Shown one piece after another: positions 33,954 through 47,000 of a DNA stretch of 64,000 bases. A program made the translations under genes and the position numbers. The stretch lies in assembly GCF_037325665.1 (NCBI RefSeq), contig NC_090251.1, positions 16,363,972-16,427,971 on the forward strand. The letters are read 5' to 3'. The stretch is from Littorina saxatilis (Eukaryota; Mollusca; Gastropoda; Littorinimorpha; Littorinidae). Every line of letters begins with the position of its first letter. Position 1 is the first letter of the stretch. The notes under the pieces are model-generated. The model saw only the letters and a program-made list of their open reading frames with translations. It was not told the DNA's origin and made no database searches.

Positions 33954-34521
33954 CTCTCGGATTACATGGACATCTGCTCACCAGGGAGTCTTGAGGAGTA
34001 CTGACGGTTTCCACCTGCGAACCCCATCTTTATATACCAATGCCCCATAAACGCTGCCAATACGCTTTTGTACGGCAGCTGTAAGTTAGAAACACGTTCA
34101 GTACATTCTGTGGTCGTCCGGAACACGTTCAAAACGTCAATAAGCGTTGGGGATACGTTCGACATACGTTCAAAGCACGTTACTCATAGGTTAGAGATAC
34201 GTTTTGGGTACGTTTACAATTATCTCGACGTACGTCGACGTATTAGTAACGTGTGTGAACGTGTGTCAACGATCGCATAACTTACCTATAACGTACCGCC
34301 CGCGTATGCGGGACGTATGAGCCATATGCTTGCATACGTCCGGAAATTTTGTGCATGTTTAAAATTTGTCGAGGACCTCGCCGTACGACGACGTATACCA
34401 GCGTATTTCAGCGTGTTCCTAATGTATACAAAACTTACCCATAACATATTTGACGTATTCGCCAGATTTTTCATACGTCGGCATACGCTGGCTCATACGT
34501 CAAGGTGTGACAGGGCCATTA

Positions 34522-36214
34522 GTGACAGAAGCAACATCAGAAAATTGTAGAGTCACAGTAACAAAATAGGGCGGTTGTGACTAAGATTACAATACTACAG
34601 TGTAAAATCAGAGGTGAATAAGGATTACGGGGGTTACTGTTTAAAATTTGTTTACATAATCAGATAAATGGTTCTCACACACTCAGGTCACCATGTCCAA
34701 TAAAAACACACAGTGAAAGGTTGAATTTTCATCTCCATGCTCATTTTCTCTGGTGATGAAATGGTGTCCATGTCACCTGTGACTTAAGAAAGCACAAACT
34801 GCCTTTTTTCTAGTCTAGAAAATGAATAGGTTGGGTGTGTCTATACTTCAACTTGGCATCTGATTTACTTTTTTAAAGCATGCAAATGAGGTTAGGACTG
34901 GGAGAAAGTGAGAGATGGAGAGACAGAAAATGAATGTATACATTTGTGTGTGTGTGTGTGTGTTTGTCTTAGCGTGTGTGTGAGATGATCTTGATGGTCA
35001 CCTGATGCGTCAAGGAAAAGAAAGGGCTGTAAAAAATGTTTTGAGCACAAGTATTCACAAACTAATGAGATTTGGTTTAGCATTATCACTATTAAACGTT
35101 ATCGTCTGGGCAGATGTTCTCGAGTCTCACAGATTTCTAAACTTCATCTGTTCATGTGTTCATTTACGAGAATCCCATTAAGTTTGAGATTTATGAGACT
35201 TGTTATCCTTCACAGTAGCTTGAAAGCAGGGGTATTCATGTTACAAACAATACATGGTCTTTTCACCAAACACTACTTAATCCAGGTTGTTCTGACAAAA
35301 AGGTGGGAGTGAAGAGGGGATAACTTGCAGGTGTAAATGGTAAAATACTGGGAATGGCTAGGGTTCAGTATATGAGCATCAGTGCTGTACTGAGACTAAA
35401 TTAAGCCTGTATTTAAGTCGAACTGTGTTCTTGCAACTTGTGTCTCATGTGTACATAATTCATCACACCACCATTTGTTTGTGCAAGAAGAAGGGATGCT
35501 GGGGGTCCCCCAAACATTGATTTATCAAAACTCGGTCAAGATCTCTCATCCACCCACCCATTGTGCCACAATGTTCATTACGTGCCACATCACTCATTGA
35601 ATTTATTTTAGTCATGAGATTTGCAGCAGATGTCCTGACAGTGTTCAAGTCTGTTTAGGGTGTGGGGGCACGGTTTTCAAGACAAGGGGACAAAGCAGAA
35701 TTACTTGAACCACTTTGTAACTTTCATTGGATATATGATGATTGTGGAAGATGATGATGTCATTATTCCCATGTTCAGCGTCTGTACATTACAGGCCCCG
35801 CTGGTTTGTGCAGTTTATTATTATTGTCATTGTTCAGTGTTGATCAGTCTGAATGTGAATAAATTTGAAAACTAATATGATCTGAACTACTGTGCGTGTG
35901 ACAGTATTGTTCTGTGTATTATGAGTATGATGGAATGAAGTGTGTATATACATTTTGTGTTGGTCTTGACTCTGCTTTCTGTCTACGTGGTTGTGAGCGG
36001 TGTGTGAGCGGTGTGTGTGTGTGCATGTAGGCATGCAAGCACATTCTGACAAGGATCTCTTTGGGAGAGAAAGAAAAAAGCAAACGGTCCAGTTCATACG
36101 CGCAATATCAACACTTGCAAACAATGAATGGTTTGGTCATCAATCAATGACATGACAATACCTTGATTACACGACTACATGTACCTGAACATTCTTTCCT
36201 GATGTCATTAAACT
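34522..36214. other. AT-rich intergenic stretch, little recognised
   Basis: GT microsatellite-like runs at 34946-34962 and about 36000-36022. No supported gene. Confidence 0.5.
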
Positions 36215-37440
36215 CATTTTACAGCAACATGTAACTTTTGTTTTTTTATTACTGAGCAGTGTTTTAGACATGTTCCACTGCTTAATTGTTTTGGCTGAAC
36301 ATTCGTCATGAGTGTGTAGTGTTTGAGACATACAGTACTAATTGCACTACAGTGTAATAGGTTCTTTATGACTGTGCAGTGTTTCAGGATTACTGATGGC
36401 ACAACAGTGTAAAATATTCTCCATGACTGGGTTGTGATTCAGGCATACAGTTGAACCTGTCTAAAACGACTCCCCAGGGGACCAAGCTAAAGTGTTCCTT
36501 AGTTATAGACAGGGGGTCTTCATGAAAAAGTGAATTATGTAGGGAAGAACTAAGTCAGGGATTCGTTCGGGTTGGCTGTAAATTGTAATGGGCAGGTGGT
36601 TGTTACCAAAAGGTGGTCACCAGGGCAGGTTGGACTAATTTCACTACAGTTGTAAACAGGGCAGTGTTTCCATCAGGCTTACTGATTGCGCAATAATGTG
36701 AAACATTCTGGATTACTGGGCAGTGCTTCACTTTCAGGCTTACTGCTTGCACGACAAATGCAGACCTGTTTACCCTTACGATTTTGGCGTAATTTATTAC
36801 GATTTTCTGCAAAAAATACGCCATTCCGCTATCCGTGTCAAGACTACGATTTTCATAAATAAAAAAAAAAATGTAAAAAAAAAAAATTTTTTTTTTTAAT
36901 ATTTTTTAATTTTTTTTTTATTAATTCACATGTTTGGCATTGTTTTTTTCAATGGCAAAATGGGGTGAAAAAGCACAGGACTGACCAGAGATCATGTCTA
37001 TCTGATGAGACGCTGGAAAGCCTTATTCTAGTGGTGAAGTCTCGCCCTCACTCATTCGGCAAGCGCAAGTACAGTAGAGAAGCGCTTGACACACTGAAAA
37101 AGGCCTACTACGAGCAAAAGAAAAAGAATCAGTGATGCATGTGCTTTTGATGTGATCTTCTTTGAAATTATGATGACTACAAAAACTGACTGATGTGTTT
37201 TGTTTGTAAATGATGGATATATGTGCATGATTGCGTTTCGCAGACACAGTTGTCATGTGCGGCGGCGTTGTAATTGGCGACGAATGCTGGATGATTACTA
37301 TTTTTGTGCCAGGATTACTATTTTTGGGGCTGAGCATTACTCCAAAACACTTATGGGGGTAAACAGGTCTGACAATGTGAAACATTTTTTTATTGAGGGG
37401 CATGCAGTGGTCAGCACTTAGGCTTACCTACTTTGTCTTT
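36215..37440. repeat. Degenerate ~70-bp tandem repeat invaded by TIR elements
   Basis: Units of the type actgggcagtgtttcaggct, tactgattgcacaacagtgt and gaaacattct recur at about 36245, 36325, 36375, 36660 and 36715, and resume at 37372. They are split by a hAT-like element (36761-37371) and by a second insert at about 36452-36640 whose ends (gaacctgtctaaaacgac, accagggcaggtt) look inverted. Confidence 0.55.
36761..37371 (+). mobile_element. hAT-like short DNA transposon with a transposase-tail remnant
   Basis: Inverted ends cagacctgtttaccc (36761) and gggtaaacaggtctg (ending 37371). Near-matching 7-8 bp flanks (gacaaatg / gacaatg) and CAG ends suggest the hAT superfamily. An internal open tail at about 37000-37134 reads LESLILVVKSRPHSFGKRKY then SREALDTLKKAYYEQKKKNQ and a stop. 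That looks like the C-terminal tail of a protein; which one is not recognised. Internally deleted. Confidence 0.5.
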
Positions 37441-38005
37441 CTGGTCAAAAGTGGATTGAATTTGAAGCAGCAGTAAAGACATGCTCAAGCAAAATGCAGG
37501 AGGAACATGGTCATGTAAATCTTCATAGCGTCTCTCTTTTCATCTCTCCTGCTCTCCCCCCTCTTTCCCCTTCTCTACATCATAAAATTAAGAACTGCAC
37601 AATACCACTAGGTTTGACTTATTGTTCTTCTTTTATATATATATATATGTTATAGTTGTACTGTTTTTCAGTGTTGTTCCCTGTCTCAGAGGACAATATG
37701 TCGGTTAGACCTAGCCTAAAATTATTTACATTGTATAGGTGGAAATGTCCTGGCCACAACAAAATTGTTCTGTCGGAAGACTTCCTACTTGTCAAAATGA
37801 TCGGACTGTCAATCTGCAATATGCTATGCTATGCGTCCAAAGACTGAGGCCTGAGAACGGGTTTTGCTGTTTTTGCATATTCTGAGCTGAGAGTAGCAGT
37901 TACCACTGCTAGTGAAATGATTTTAAGTTGTGTTGTCGGCATAAAAGTCAGGAATTAACTAGTTTTACAGATATTTTCAGTGGAGGGATTTTCTTTCTGT
38001 TTCAG
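37441..38005 (+). other. Upstream flank of PHRF1
   Basis: No promoter element can be placed. The first coding exon is entered through a splice acceptor at 38004-38005, so a 5' UTR exon lies somewhere upstream and was not identified. A short TA run lies at 37637-37648. Confidence 0.4.
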
Positions 38006-38070
38006 GTGCTAAAAGACGTTTAGAGATATACTTCTGAAGGTAGACAACTCTACGATATCCACTTGCAACC

Positions 38071-41000
38071 ATGGAGGAGGAGAGGGCTCACACCTCTGCC
38101 GCAGGTATGCAAATTGATGCAGTTACCATAGCAACCAAGCAAGAACCTGAATGACTGAGATTGTTTTTGACGAAGACGTACAACTTGAAGTTGGCTGTCT
38201 TGAGTTATACAAAGACATAAACAACCAGACAGATGTGTACCAGTACAAATACTAAAGTGCATACATTCATAACTCGGACACACATGCATGAACACACTCA
38301 CACATAAACACACACACACACACACACAACCAAACATAAGAATTCCCAAAACAGACGATCCAAAATTCCAATTTTTGGCTCACGTAAGTGTAGCCTATGC
38401 GATGCTAACTTTTGTCTGTCTGTGCGTGCGTATGTATGTATGTGTGTATGTCTGTGGTAGAAACTTTAACATTTGAAGACGTCATATTACATTGACGTCA
38501 CATTATGACGTACGAGGGTTAGACGTCACGCGATGGAATTACTGAAAGTCTCGGTGATTGTTATTTTGAGCGGGCCGAGACTATTTGGCAGTCGTGTCCA
38601 TGTAAGTAGGCTACATGCAGACAGACAGATCTAGATCTAGTGTCTCGCTTTCTTGCACAGTTTCACCTATGCTCTTTCTGTGTGTGTGTGTGTGTGTGTA
38701 CTGTGTGTGTGTATGTGTGACGGAGTGATTGAGTTTGTGTTACTGTTTGTCGATTTCTTACGTGAGCCTTGAAGGCTTCGCCTCTTGGTTTTTTTTAAGT
38801 GGTAAGTTATTGGAACGTTTAACCTTGCTCGCCAGATACTGAGCATGGGCAACACTTTTGAATCTAAGTTTATCATCTGTACCGTACATGTTTGTATGCC
38901 TGTCCACTGTAATTAAAAACCATTGGGTCGACCTACTTGTGAATGTTTTGTTTTGTCAATGAATTAAACGTTCCAATTACTTAACATCCTTGTTTTTTTA
39001 TTCACAGATTAGAATCTAAGTTGTTTAAAATAACATCGTCTTTTTTTCCAGATGATGATGTTCAGACATCACAGGACTCGGCTGTCGACGTAGGGGCGGA
39101 GGAAGAGGAAGATGTAGAAGGCAGTGAGGAAGAGAGCGAGGAAGAGAGTGAGGAAGGGGAGGAAGATGACGAAGGTGTGACATCGTCCTTAGTTTGTCTT
39201 TCGTTTTCTTTCTTTTTAGTTTGTACTTTCCTGTATCAGTGCTGATGGGGGCAAAGAAGAAATGTTGAAAGTTGGCTATTTAAGACCAATGCAATGGTTA
39301 ACGATCCAGAGTTTCAAGTAAAAGTCTTGGGACTTGGAAACACACAGATACCTAGTAAAAAAAAAAGAGGGGGGTTTGGTATCACAACTCAAACTACTCA
39401 ATAACGGAGAAGAAGAAGATGGATAAATTATAGCCATAAAAGTTTGATTTAAACACAGATCTCGACAGACATTATTCAACTCGACTGCTTTCGCAGTCTC
39501 ACAGAACAATGGATGTCTCGAACTGTGTAAAATGTCATATTTTAAAAAAAAATACAAATAAGGTATAACATCTGACACCATTTGTACAACATTGTTACAG
39601 AAGGAGAGAGTAGTGAAGAAGATGACGATGACGATGATGAAGATGAAGAAGACGAGGAGGAAGAGGAGGAAGAGATGGAGGAAGGAGACAGCCAGCTGGG
39701 AGCTATGCAGGAGAGCGATTCAGACGGAGAAGACTTGCCTGTGTGCCCCATTTGCCTGGACAAACTTCGCAACCAGGACATTGGCTCGCCTGAGTCATGT
39801 GACCACCAGTTCTGCAAAGAGTGCATCATAGAGTGGTCTCGAGTACGTGAAAGAAAAGAAACAAAACTCTGTGTTGGTTGTCCTGTCATATATATGTAGC
39901 TTTAGAAATATGTGTTTTTTGTAGGTTAGGTTTACAGTTTTATTCTGGGTGTCCGACTGTTTTTCACTTATGTTTTCAAATGATATCCTTGAGACAAGTT
40001 TGTTTCATTGTTTCTTTCTCACTTTCTGATTTTTCTTTCATCTTCTTTCCTCCCAGTATTCTGTCCTTCCTATCTTCCTTTTTTTCTTTTCTTTTTTTGA
40101 CGACAGGACGTTCAGTATATAATTGAGAAAGGAATGCTTTTGAATGAAAATAACCACAAAAGACTAAGCCATCCCTCAAGAGAAAAAGATTACTGATTCA
40201 ACTCAATACTCTGATGCTAAAAGTAGAGATCATGGCTGTGAAGCAAGTATGCAAGAGTGAATTCTGACCATGCTTTCCTTAAGAGGAAAGATTGTACAGT
40301 GCAGAAAAAACTTGAACACTCCCATATTTAAGACCTCCTCCCTGTTTTGTCGGACTTTCTTTTCCTGACCTGTTTTTTTTTTTTTTTTTGTTTTTTAAAT
40401 TTTTTTTTTAAAATTTTTATATTATCGTGGAAGCGTAGACAGCCGATTTTCTCCCCACGCCAAGTTGGCTGCTGTCTTCCGTCTTCGGTGGTTGAGGTTC
40501 TTACTCTGGGTTGCCTCCTCCCCAAGAGTAGCTGCCTTGCTGGGCTGTCGAGTCCACTCTACCCGGGTTTGTTGTCGAAGTTTTCCTTCTCGTAGCCTTT
40601 GCCTTTCCCAAGGCGCACACAAGGCAGTGCGGGTTTTGAAATCGGAGTTGTCCTTCTCCTAGATGAGCGACCATCCAAGGTTGACGAGCCCCATCTGCCC
40701 GAAGCAGCTGGTTTTAAGGCGCCAGGGACCCGCCTGCATCCCTTCTCCTGTTAGTCGAAGACAGGGCCCGCCACGTGAAGGCCAGGAGCTGGATTTGACT
40801 GTCAGAGGTGTTTGGAGACACGAAGCCATATGGAGCATTTCTTGGGAAGTAGGCGCTTATCTCTACTTCCACCCCGGCATAACAGTCCTTGGGCCCCTTT
40901 GGAGGTCTTGAAGGGGGGTTCCACTGTATTTTAATTGTTTGACTGTCTGTTTTTATTTTGTGCAGAACACCAACACCTGCCCCGTGGACCGCTCCCCGTT

Positions 41001-44000
41001 CAGCATCATCCTAGTCCGTCACCCTGGTCTGGAGAAAGTCTTTAAAAGGGTGAGGTTTGCTAGCAGTACCTTCGGATTTATTTCCTGTGCGCAAAAGTAC
41101 AAGTTCTGTATGCGGAAGTTGCTCAGTTTTGCCTCTCCTGAATGTTCATCGATTTTTGAAATTGGAAATTAGGTTTTCATGGGTCAATTTTATGGGTACT
41201 CTCATTTGAGTGGCTATCGATGTGACCCCTTTGAAAGACATTTTCAGTCTGAAGAAATATGCCAAATAGCCCAGATAAAAGGTTTTGGGGCATACAAACT
41301 TTGAATGAAATTGCACAGGTTTAATTTTTTAGTGAGTATAAAAAAAGTGGTGCCATAAAAAAAACGCATTTTGTGTTCAAAGTCTATGTTAAGAAACACA
41401 CAAAGTAATAATCAGAATGTATTTATTTTTTGTGCCTTTCTGCTAATTGTTTTTTTATGTGCTTTCTTGTGATTAATTTTTTGTCGTGGTGTTGAAACAG
41501 ATCAGCGTGGAGGATCGTCAGCAGCTGCAGGAGGAGGAGGAAGTAGAGGAGGAGGAGGAGGATGTCACAGCCTGTGAAGTGTGCGAACAGTCCAATCGGG
41601 AGGATCGTCTCCTCCTTTGTGACGGTTGTGACCTGGCGTAAGTATGATGTTTGAAGGCATGTTACGTATTACAATAGTTGTGGGGTTTGAAACGTCTGTC
41701 ATATATTGTTGTTTTTCTTCAGTGTAAAACAAGGAAATGTAAAATACAACTAAAATGATATTAAATGTTGATATAAATAAATTACACATGCGTTTTCAAA
41801 TTAAAAAAAGAAATTGGGTGCCTTTTGTTTGGAATCTGAGGCTGTTGACACTTGTAAACAGTAACACAGAAGCATGCATGCTTGGATTTTTATTTAAAAC
41901 CAGAAGTTTGCTGGGATGTGTTGATTGTGCTTGGTGTACTATGCCGTTGATTCATCATCCACAGATACCACTGTGAGTGTCTGACACCACCATTGTCGCG
42001 TGTTCCTGTTGAAGAGTGGTTCTGTCCTACGTGTGCTGAAGTGAACCGCCAAGGTATGTGCATTTCTTTTCTCTGCAGAAATAACAGCTGTTTCAGCTTT
42101 TGTCTTGTAGAATTCCTTTTGAGAAGTAAGCATACACATTGGGTGTGGAGGCGTGGGGGATGGGGCAAATGACACGAAGAACAAAGTGGAAATACCGTTA
42201 TTCTTGGAAATGTGCTGCAAGATCAAAGAAACTCGGAAATGTCGCTGCTCTTATTAAAACCACTGTGCTCCACCAGCTGCCTGCCCTTGTCATTCAAAAG
42301 ACACTGGCAATAGTTTCAGTTGCCTGCCCTTGTCATTCAAAAGACACTGGCAATAGTTTCAGCTGCCTGCCCTTGTCATTCAAAAGACACTGGCAATAGT
42401 TTCAGCTGCCTGCCCTTGTCATTCAAAAGACACTGGCAATAGTTTCAGCTGCCTGCCCTTGTCATTCAAAAGACACTGGCAATTGTTTCAGCTGGCTGCC
42501 CTTGTAATTCAAAAGACACTGGCAATAGTTTCAGCTGCCTGCCCTTGTTTACAGACGCTGGCTTTGTGAATGTGACCCCAGGTCAATGACCAGTATTTTC
42601 AACTTGGACCAACACCTTTGATGTCTGACAGGGAAGGTCCTAGGAGGCTTTGCCAAGGTCATAGAAAGTAATACAGAAGGATTTTTATGTTTCCTTATGA
42701 AGGGAGATGTGGATGCATATGTTCTCTTTAGTCATACACAAGGAGCTAGAGGTCAATAGCGTACAGGGGTCAAACTTGAAATAAAAAAAGTTGCACCTTA
42801 TAGTCACAAAAATATGGTAGTGCATGTATAATATTAAACTTGATGAGTGATAGATTATTTGACAGCGGCGGCAGCAGAACAAGCAGTGGAGGAGGGAGAG
42901 GACGACCCCTTCATGATGTTGCCACGGAGACAGATTGCCAGGACCCGTGTCAGCGAACGTGTGCGTCAGCGTATTCAGAATCTGCGCATGCGACGACGAA
43001 GGCCAGCCGAGCTTGATTCCTCTGATGTAAGAAGAAATGATTGCTATACAGTCTTGGCCCAGTTTTGTTTGTACGTGTGTTAGCAAACAGTAGATTTTAA
43101 CATTATTTGATTTTTGGAGGCAGTAGATTTTAACGTTATTTGATTTTTGGAGGCCTAATAAACTTATGAAGAACTTATGAAGTGCTGGTGTACCGACACC
43201 TCCAGTATATGATAGTGGACGCCAATGAGGCAATTTTATTTCATCTTTCAGTCTGTAGCGTTTATTGACTTTATAGAAATGGAGTCAGCGATCACGCAGG
43301 CCATTTTACAAACTTGTAATGCTTTGCAAGGCTCTCAATCTGACAGAAACCAGTCACTCTGTTATGCAAGCCAGTCAGACTTTGTCAAAATCACAGTAAG
43401 CACATTAGAGTTGTCAAGAAGAAACCTGTCAAATGAAGTATTAAATTGTAAAGTACCAAAAATGTCTGGTTAAATGGATCCCTGCTGTCATGGAATTTCC
43501 TTGATGGTTTCCCTTACACTTGCAATATAATATGTGGTACACATGTTGTGGATATAATGTTTCATATTCTAATCTTGCAGGAACAGGAGGGGGAGGTCAG
43601 CATGGATGTGACCCCAACAACCTCCGCATCCACATCCCGAGCAACATCCGCATCTCGCAGTGCGTCATGCAGCACCCCACGCAGGAAATACACTCGAAGG
43701 AAGACCAGACGCAGGAAGACTTCCAAGCGTAGAACTACCAGGAAGAGGAAGACACCCGTGAAAAAGAAGTCAACAGCCACCGGCACCACCACAACAACCA
43801 AGAGGAAGACGACACGAAGGAAGAAGAGGAAGACAAGGAGGAAGAAGAGGAAGACCACAACCAGGAAGAGGGCTACACCTGCTCTGCCCAACAGACCCGG
43901 CTTCAGCTTCACAGTATGGACGTTCGTCTTATCACTAGATGTCACTTATTTATGAGCTCCAATGCTTTGTCATGACAAGGATTAGTGAATTAAACAATGT

Positions 44001-47000
44001 TCAGACCAATAATAAGCTGCCAAGCCTGTTTGAACAGAGCAAGAGAGTAAACTGGTGCACTAGTTAGCTTCACATCAACCACTCTTTGAAATTACATTGA
44101 AGTTATAGATTAAAGCCACAGAAACCGACGGTTAAGCCATGAGTAGCATGCACAGGGAGGGCTACCTCCAGTGCAATATATTTTAGGCCTTTATTTTGAC
44201 TCGGATGTTTGGAGCAGTATTTCAGATGTGTACAATTGTTAGTTCCAAGTGCAATCCTTAACTCTTAGTAAATGTTATGTATTTTATCTCTGTGATCGCC
44301 TGACACTGCATGGCAATTTTACTTGTTTTTATAAGGACAGTAAAAATTTTGAGTCTTTGAGAGCCATGCGATATATGTGCCACTGCCTGGCTGATAACTT
44401 GCAGGATGAGGCCTTCTGTTGAAGATATTTGAGAAAGAGCGAGATCTTCTTGTCGATCACTGAAAGAGCGAGACCAATGTTCGACCATTTCCAGAGCCGT
44501 TTAATAATCTTTTGCAGCAGAAGCACAGGCAACTTAGATACCCCGTCTTAGCCTTGAAAGTTTTGCAGTGTTGCCACCGGATGAATGCTTGTGTACATGT
44601 GAAAATCGTCAACTGCCACAAAAGTAATAGAGCTAATAAATTCTTACTGCATCAGTTTACAAATAATGTGTATGTTCAGGACAGGAATGAAATTAATGTT
44701 CTCCTCTGATTTTTTAACAGTGTGTTAACAAATCTCTCACTCACTCTTTTCACTTGTTGTTTCCAGAGCCAGGCGTTCTCTCTGCCTATGAGCCGCACGA
44801 TCAAGGGACGCATCGCGGATAGACTCGGGATATCCAAACCGCCACCAGGACGACACATTCCCATGCAGCGACGGCCCGGTGAACAGTCAGTCAATGTGAA
44901 GCGAGGCGACTGTGGCACCACCCCTCTCTCCATCCTGGGCAGTAACGACGAGCTCATCTCCTTTCAGGAGTGAGTCATTCAATGTTGCAGGGATTAACTT
45001 CTATGTTCATGGGCTGAAAACTCACACGTTCTCATGTTTTTGCATGAGTGGGTTTTTACGTGTATGGCCGTTTTTACCCTGCCATTCAGACAACATACGC
45101 CGATTTCGGGGGAAGCATGCTGGGTATTTTCGTGTTTCTATAACCCACCGAACTCTGACATGGATTTTTTCCGTGCGCACTTGATCTTGTGCTTGCGTGT
45201 ACACATAAAGGGGGATAAGGCACTAGCAGGTCTGCACATAAGTTGACCTGGGAGATCGGAAAAATCTCCCCCCCTGAACCCACCAGGCAGCCGCGGCCGG
45301 GATTCGAACTCACAAGCTTCCCATTAGAAGGCGGATGTCTTACCACTACGCCACTGCGCTCGTCGGGGATTAACTGATTGGCAGGCTAGACACCTTTGTT
45401 CTAAACAATTTTGCTGTGATTTTAGGAAAAGGTATCAAAAGGGGTTAGCATTGTGAGCCAGGTAGAGTAATTAAGGATTATGTTGTAAAAGTGTTCAGTC
45501 TTGTTTCCAAGATATTACATAAGAACGAAATGGGTGTGAAAAGTTGTTATAAGAGATTTGGGTTCAGTTGGTGTAATTATCATGGGTGTCAAGTATTTCT
45601 TAGATCTGTACAGAAAAATCAGCTGTTGTGCCAGCAAATATCTTGAATATTTCTCATAATCTTTCCATCATTTTACATACATGATGGTCTGATGCAAATG
45701 TTGCTAGCAATGCCCACCCACGTGTATAACTGACAAGGTGTTTTAACTTGCTTTATTACAGTATGGAAGAGGACATGCCAACCCGACACATTTTACCTGC
45801 AGCGAGGGACGCTAGTACTGTCGTTTTGTCTGGTCGTCCTATCAGCATGCGTCGTCCAGGAGTCAAAAAGTGAGTGAAGGAGAAGGGATGGGTGTGAGAA
45901 GCAAATATATTTTGTATCACAGGGACGCGAGAAAAAGTTACTAGTCATTTTTGACTCGCCTGAGTAATTGGTCTTCTTCTGCGTTCGTGGGCTGAAACTC
46001 CCACATACACTCGTGTTTTGCACGAGTGGAATTTTACGTGTATGACCGTTTTTACCCCGCCAGTTAGGCAGCCATACGCCGCTTTCGGAGGAAGCATGCT
46101 CGGTATTTTCGTGTTTCTATAACCCACCGAACTCTGACATGGATTACAGGATCTTTTTCGTGCGCACTTGGTCTTGTGCTTGCGTGTACACACGGGGGTG
46201 TTCGGACACCGAGGAGAGACTGCACACAAAGTTGACTCTGAGAAATAAATCTCTCGCTGAACGGGGGGACGAACTCACGCTGACAGCGGCCAACTGGATA
46301 CAAATCCAGCGCGCTACCGACTGAGCTACATCCCCGCCCCTTGAGTAATTGGTGATTATTAGGATTTATTTGTGTCCGTCTGTATGGACAGCCAGCCGGC
46401 TGGCTGGCCGTGAACAAAAAACTTAACGTTGAGGTTATCTTGGATGTTTTTCAAGCTAGACCTCTAAAACTTTGCACACTTTTAGGGTTTGATGATCTAA
46501 CGAAGTGACCCCAGTTTTATTGACCCTATCAAATTTGGGGGTCACAGCGGGGTCATGTTTGTTTAATAAAAACTTAACATTGAGGTTATCTCAGATGTTT
46601 TTGAAGCTATACCTTTGAAACCTTGCACACTTCTAGGGTTTGATAATCTCCTGGCTTGACCAAAGTTTGATTGACCCTCGTCAAGTTTTGGGGTCACAGG
46701 GGTTCATGTTCGATTCATAATAACTTAATATTGACATTATTTAGGGGTCATGGGTAGTGGAATCCTCCTTTTAAGACCTACAAATCCCTGAGAAAATCAG
46801 GTCTTAAAATGGGTTGAACTTACAGAGGTTATGAACAGAATATCTTAGAAAACATGGTCTTGATAATGTCCTGTTGGGGGTCTTAAAAGGGAGGGAGTCT
46901 TCTATGGGGTAAGGGGACTTGGGGAGGGGTGGTGGTAACGAAGGCGAGTCGTATAAAGCAGGATGAGGCCTTGTTTTCTTGTTTTTCTTGTTTTCAGTCT

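Larger units (their letters stand above)
31251..34518 (-). mobile_element. PIF/Harbinger DNA transposon, nested with three later insertions
   Basis: Ends tggtcctgtcacacc (31251) and ggtgtgacagggcca (ending 34518) are inverted, with a TTA duplication at 31248-31250 and 34519-34521, typical of PIF/Harbinger. The terminal homology extends through agccagcgtatgccgacgta. Both subterminal regions (31262-31565, 34045-34505) are packed with ACGTAT/GCGTAT-type motifs. A minus-strand transposase remnant occupies 32616-33953. Insertions: an AAGTCGCGTAAGG repeat (31604-32617), itself hit by a SINE (32167-32293), and a second SINE (33420-33893) inside the transposase. No second Myb-like gene is seen, so the copy is not autonomous. 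Confidence 0.9.

Noticed and set aside
40430-40900. GC-rich block in PHRF1 intron 3 considered as an alternative exon
   Set aside because: No frame continuous with the RING exons, and skipping it joins the RING halves perfectly (EWSR then NTNTCPVD).
43225-43473. Open frame considered as an extra PHRF1 exon
   Set aside because: Not needed for phase (exon 7 ends and exon 8 starts in phase 0), and the sequence does not resemble PHRF1.
45240-46341. tRNA-like sequences considered as tRNA genes
   Set aside because: They are heads of SINEs with bodies, tails and target-site duplications, and lack proper acceptor stems.
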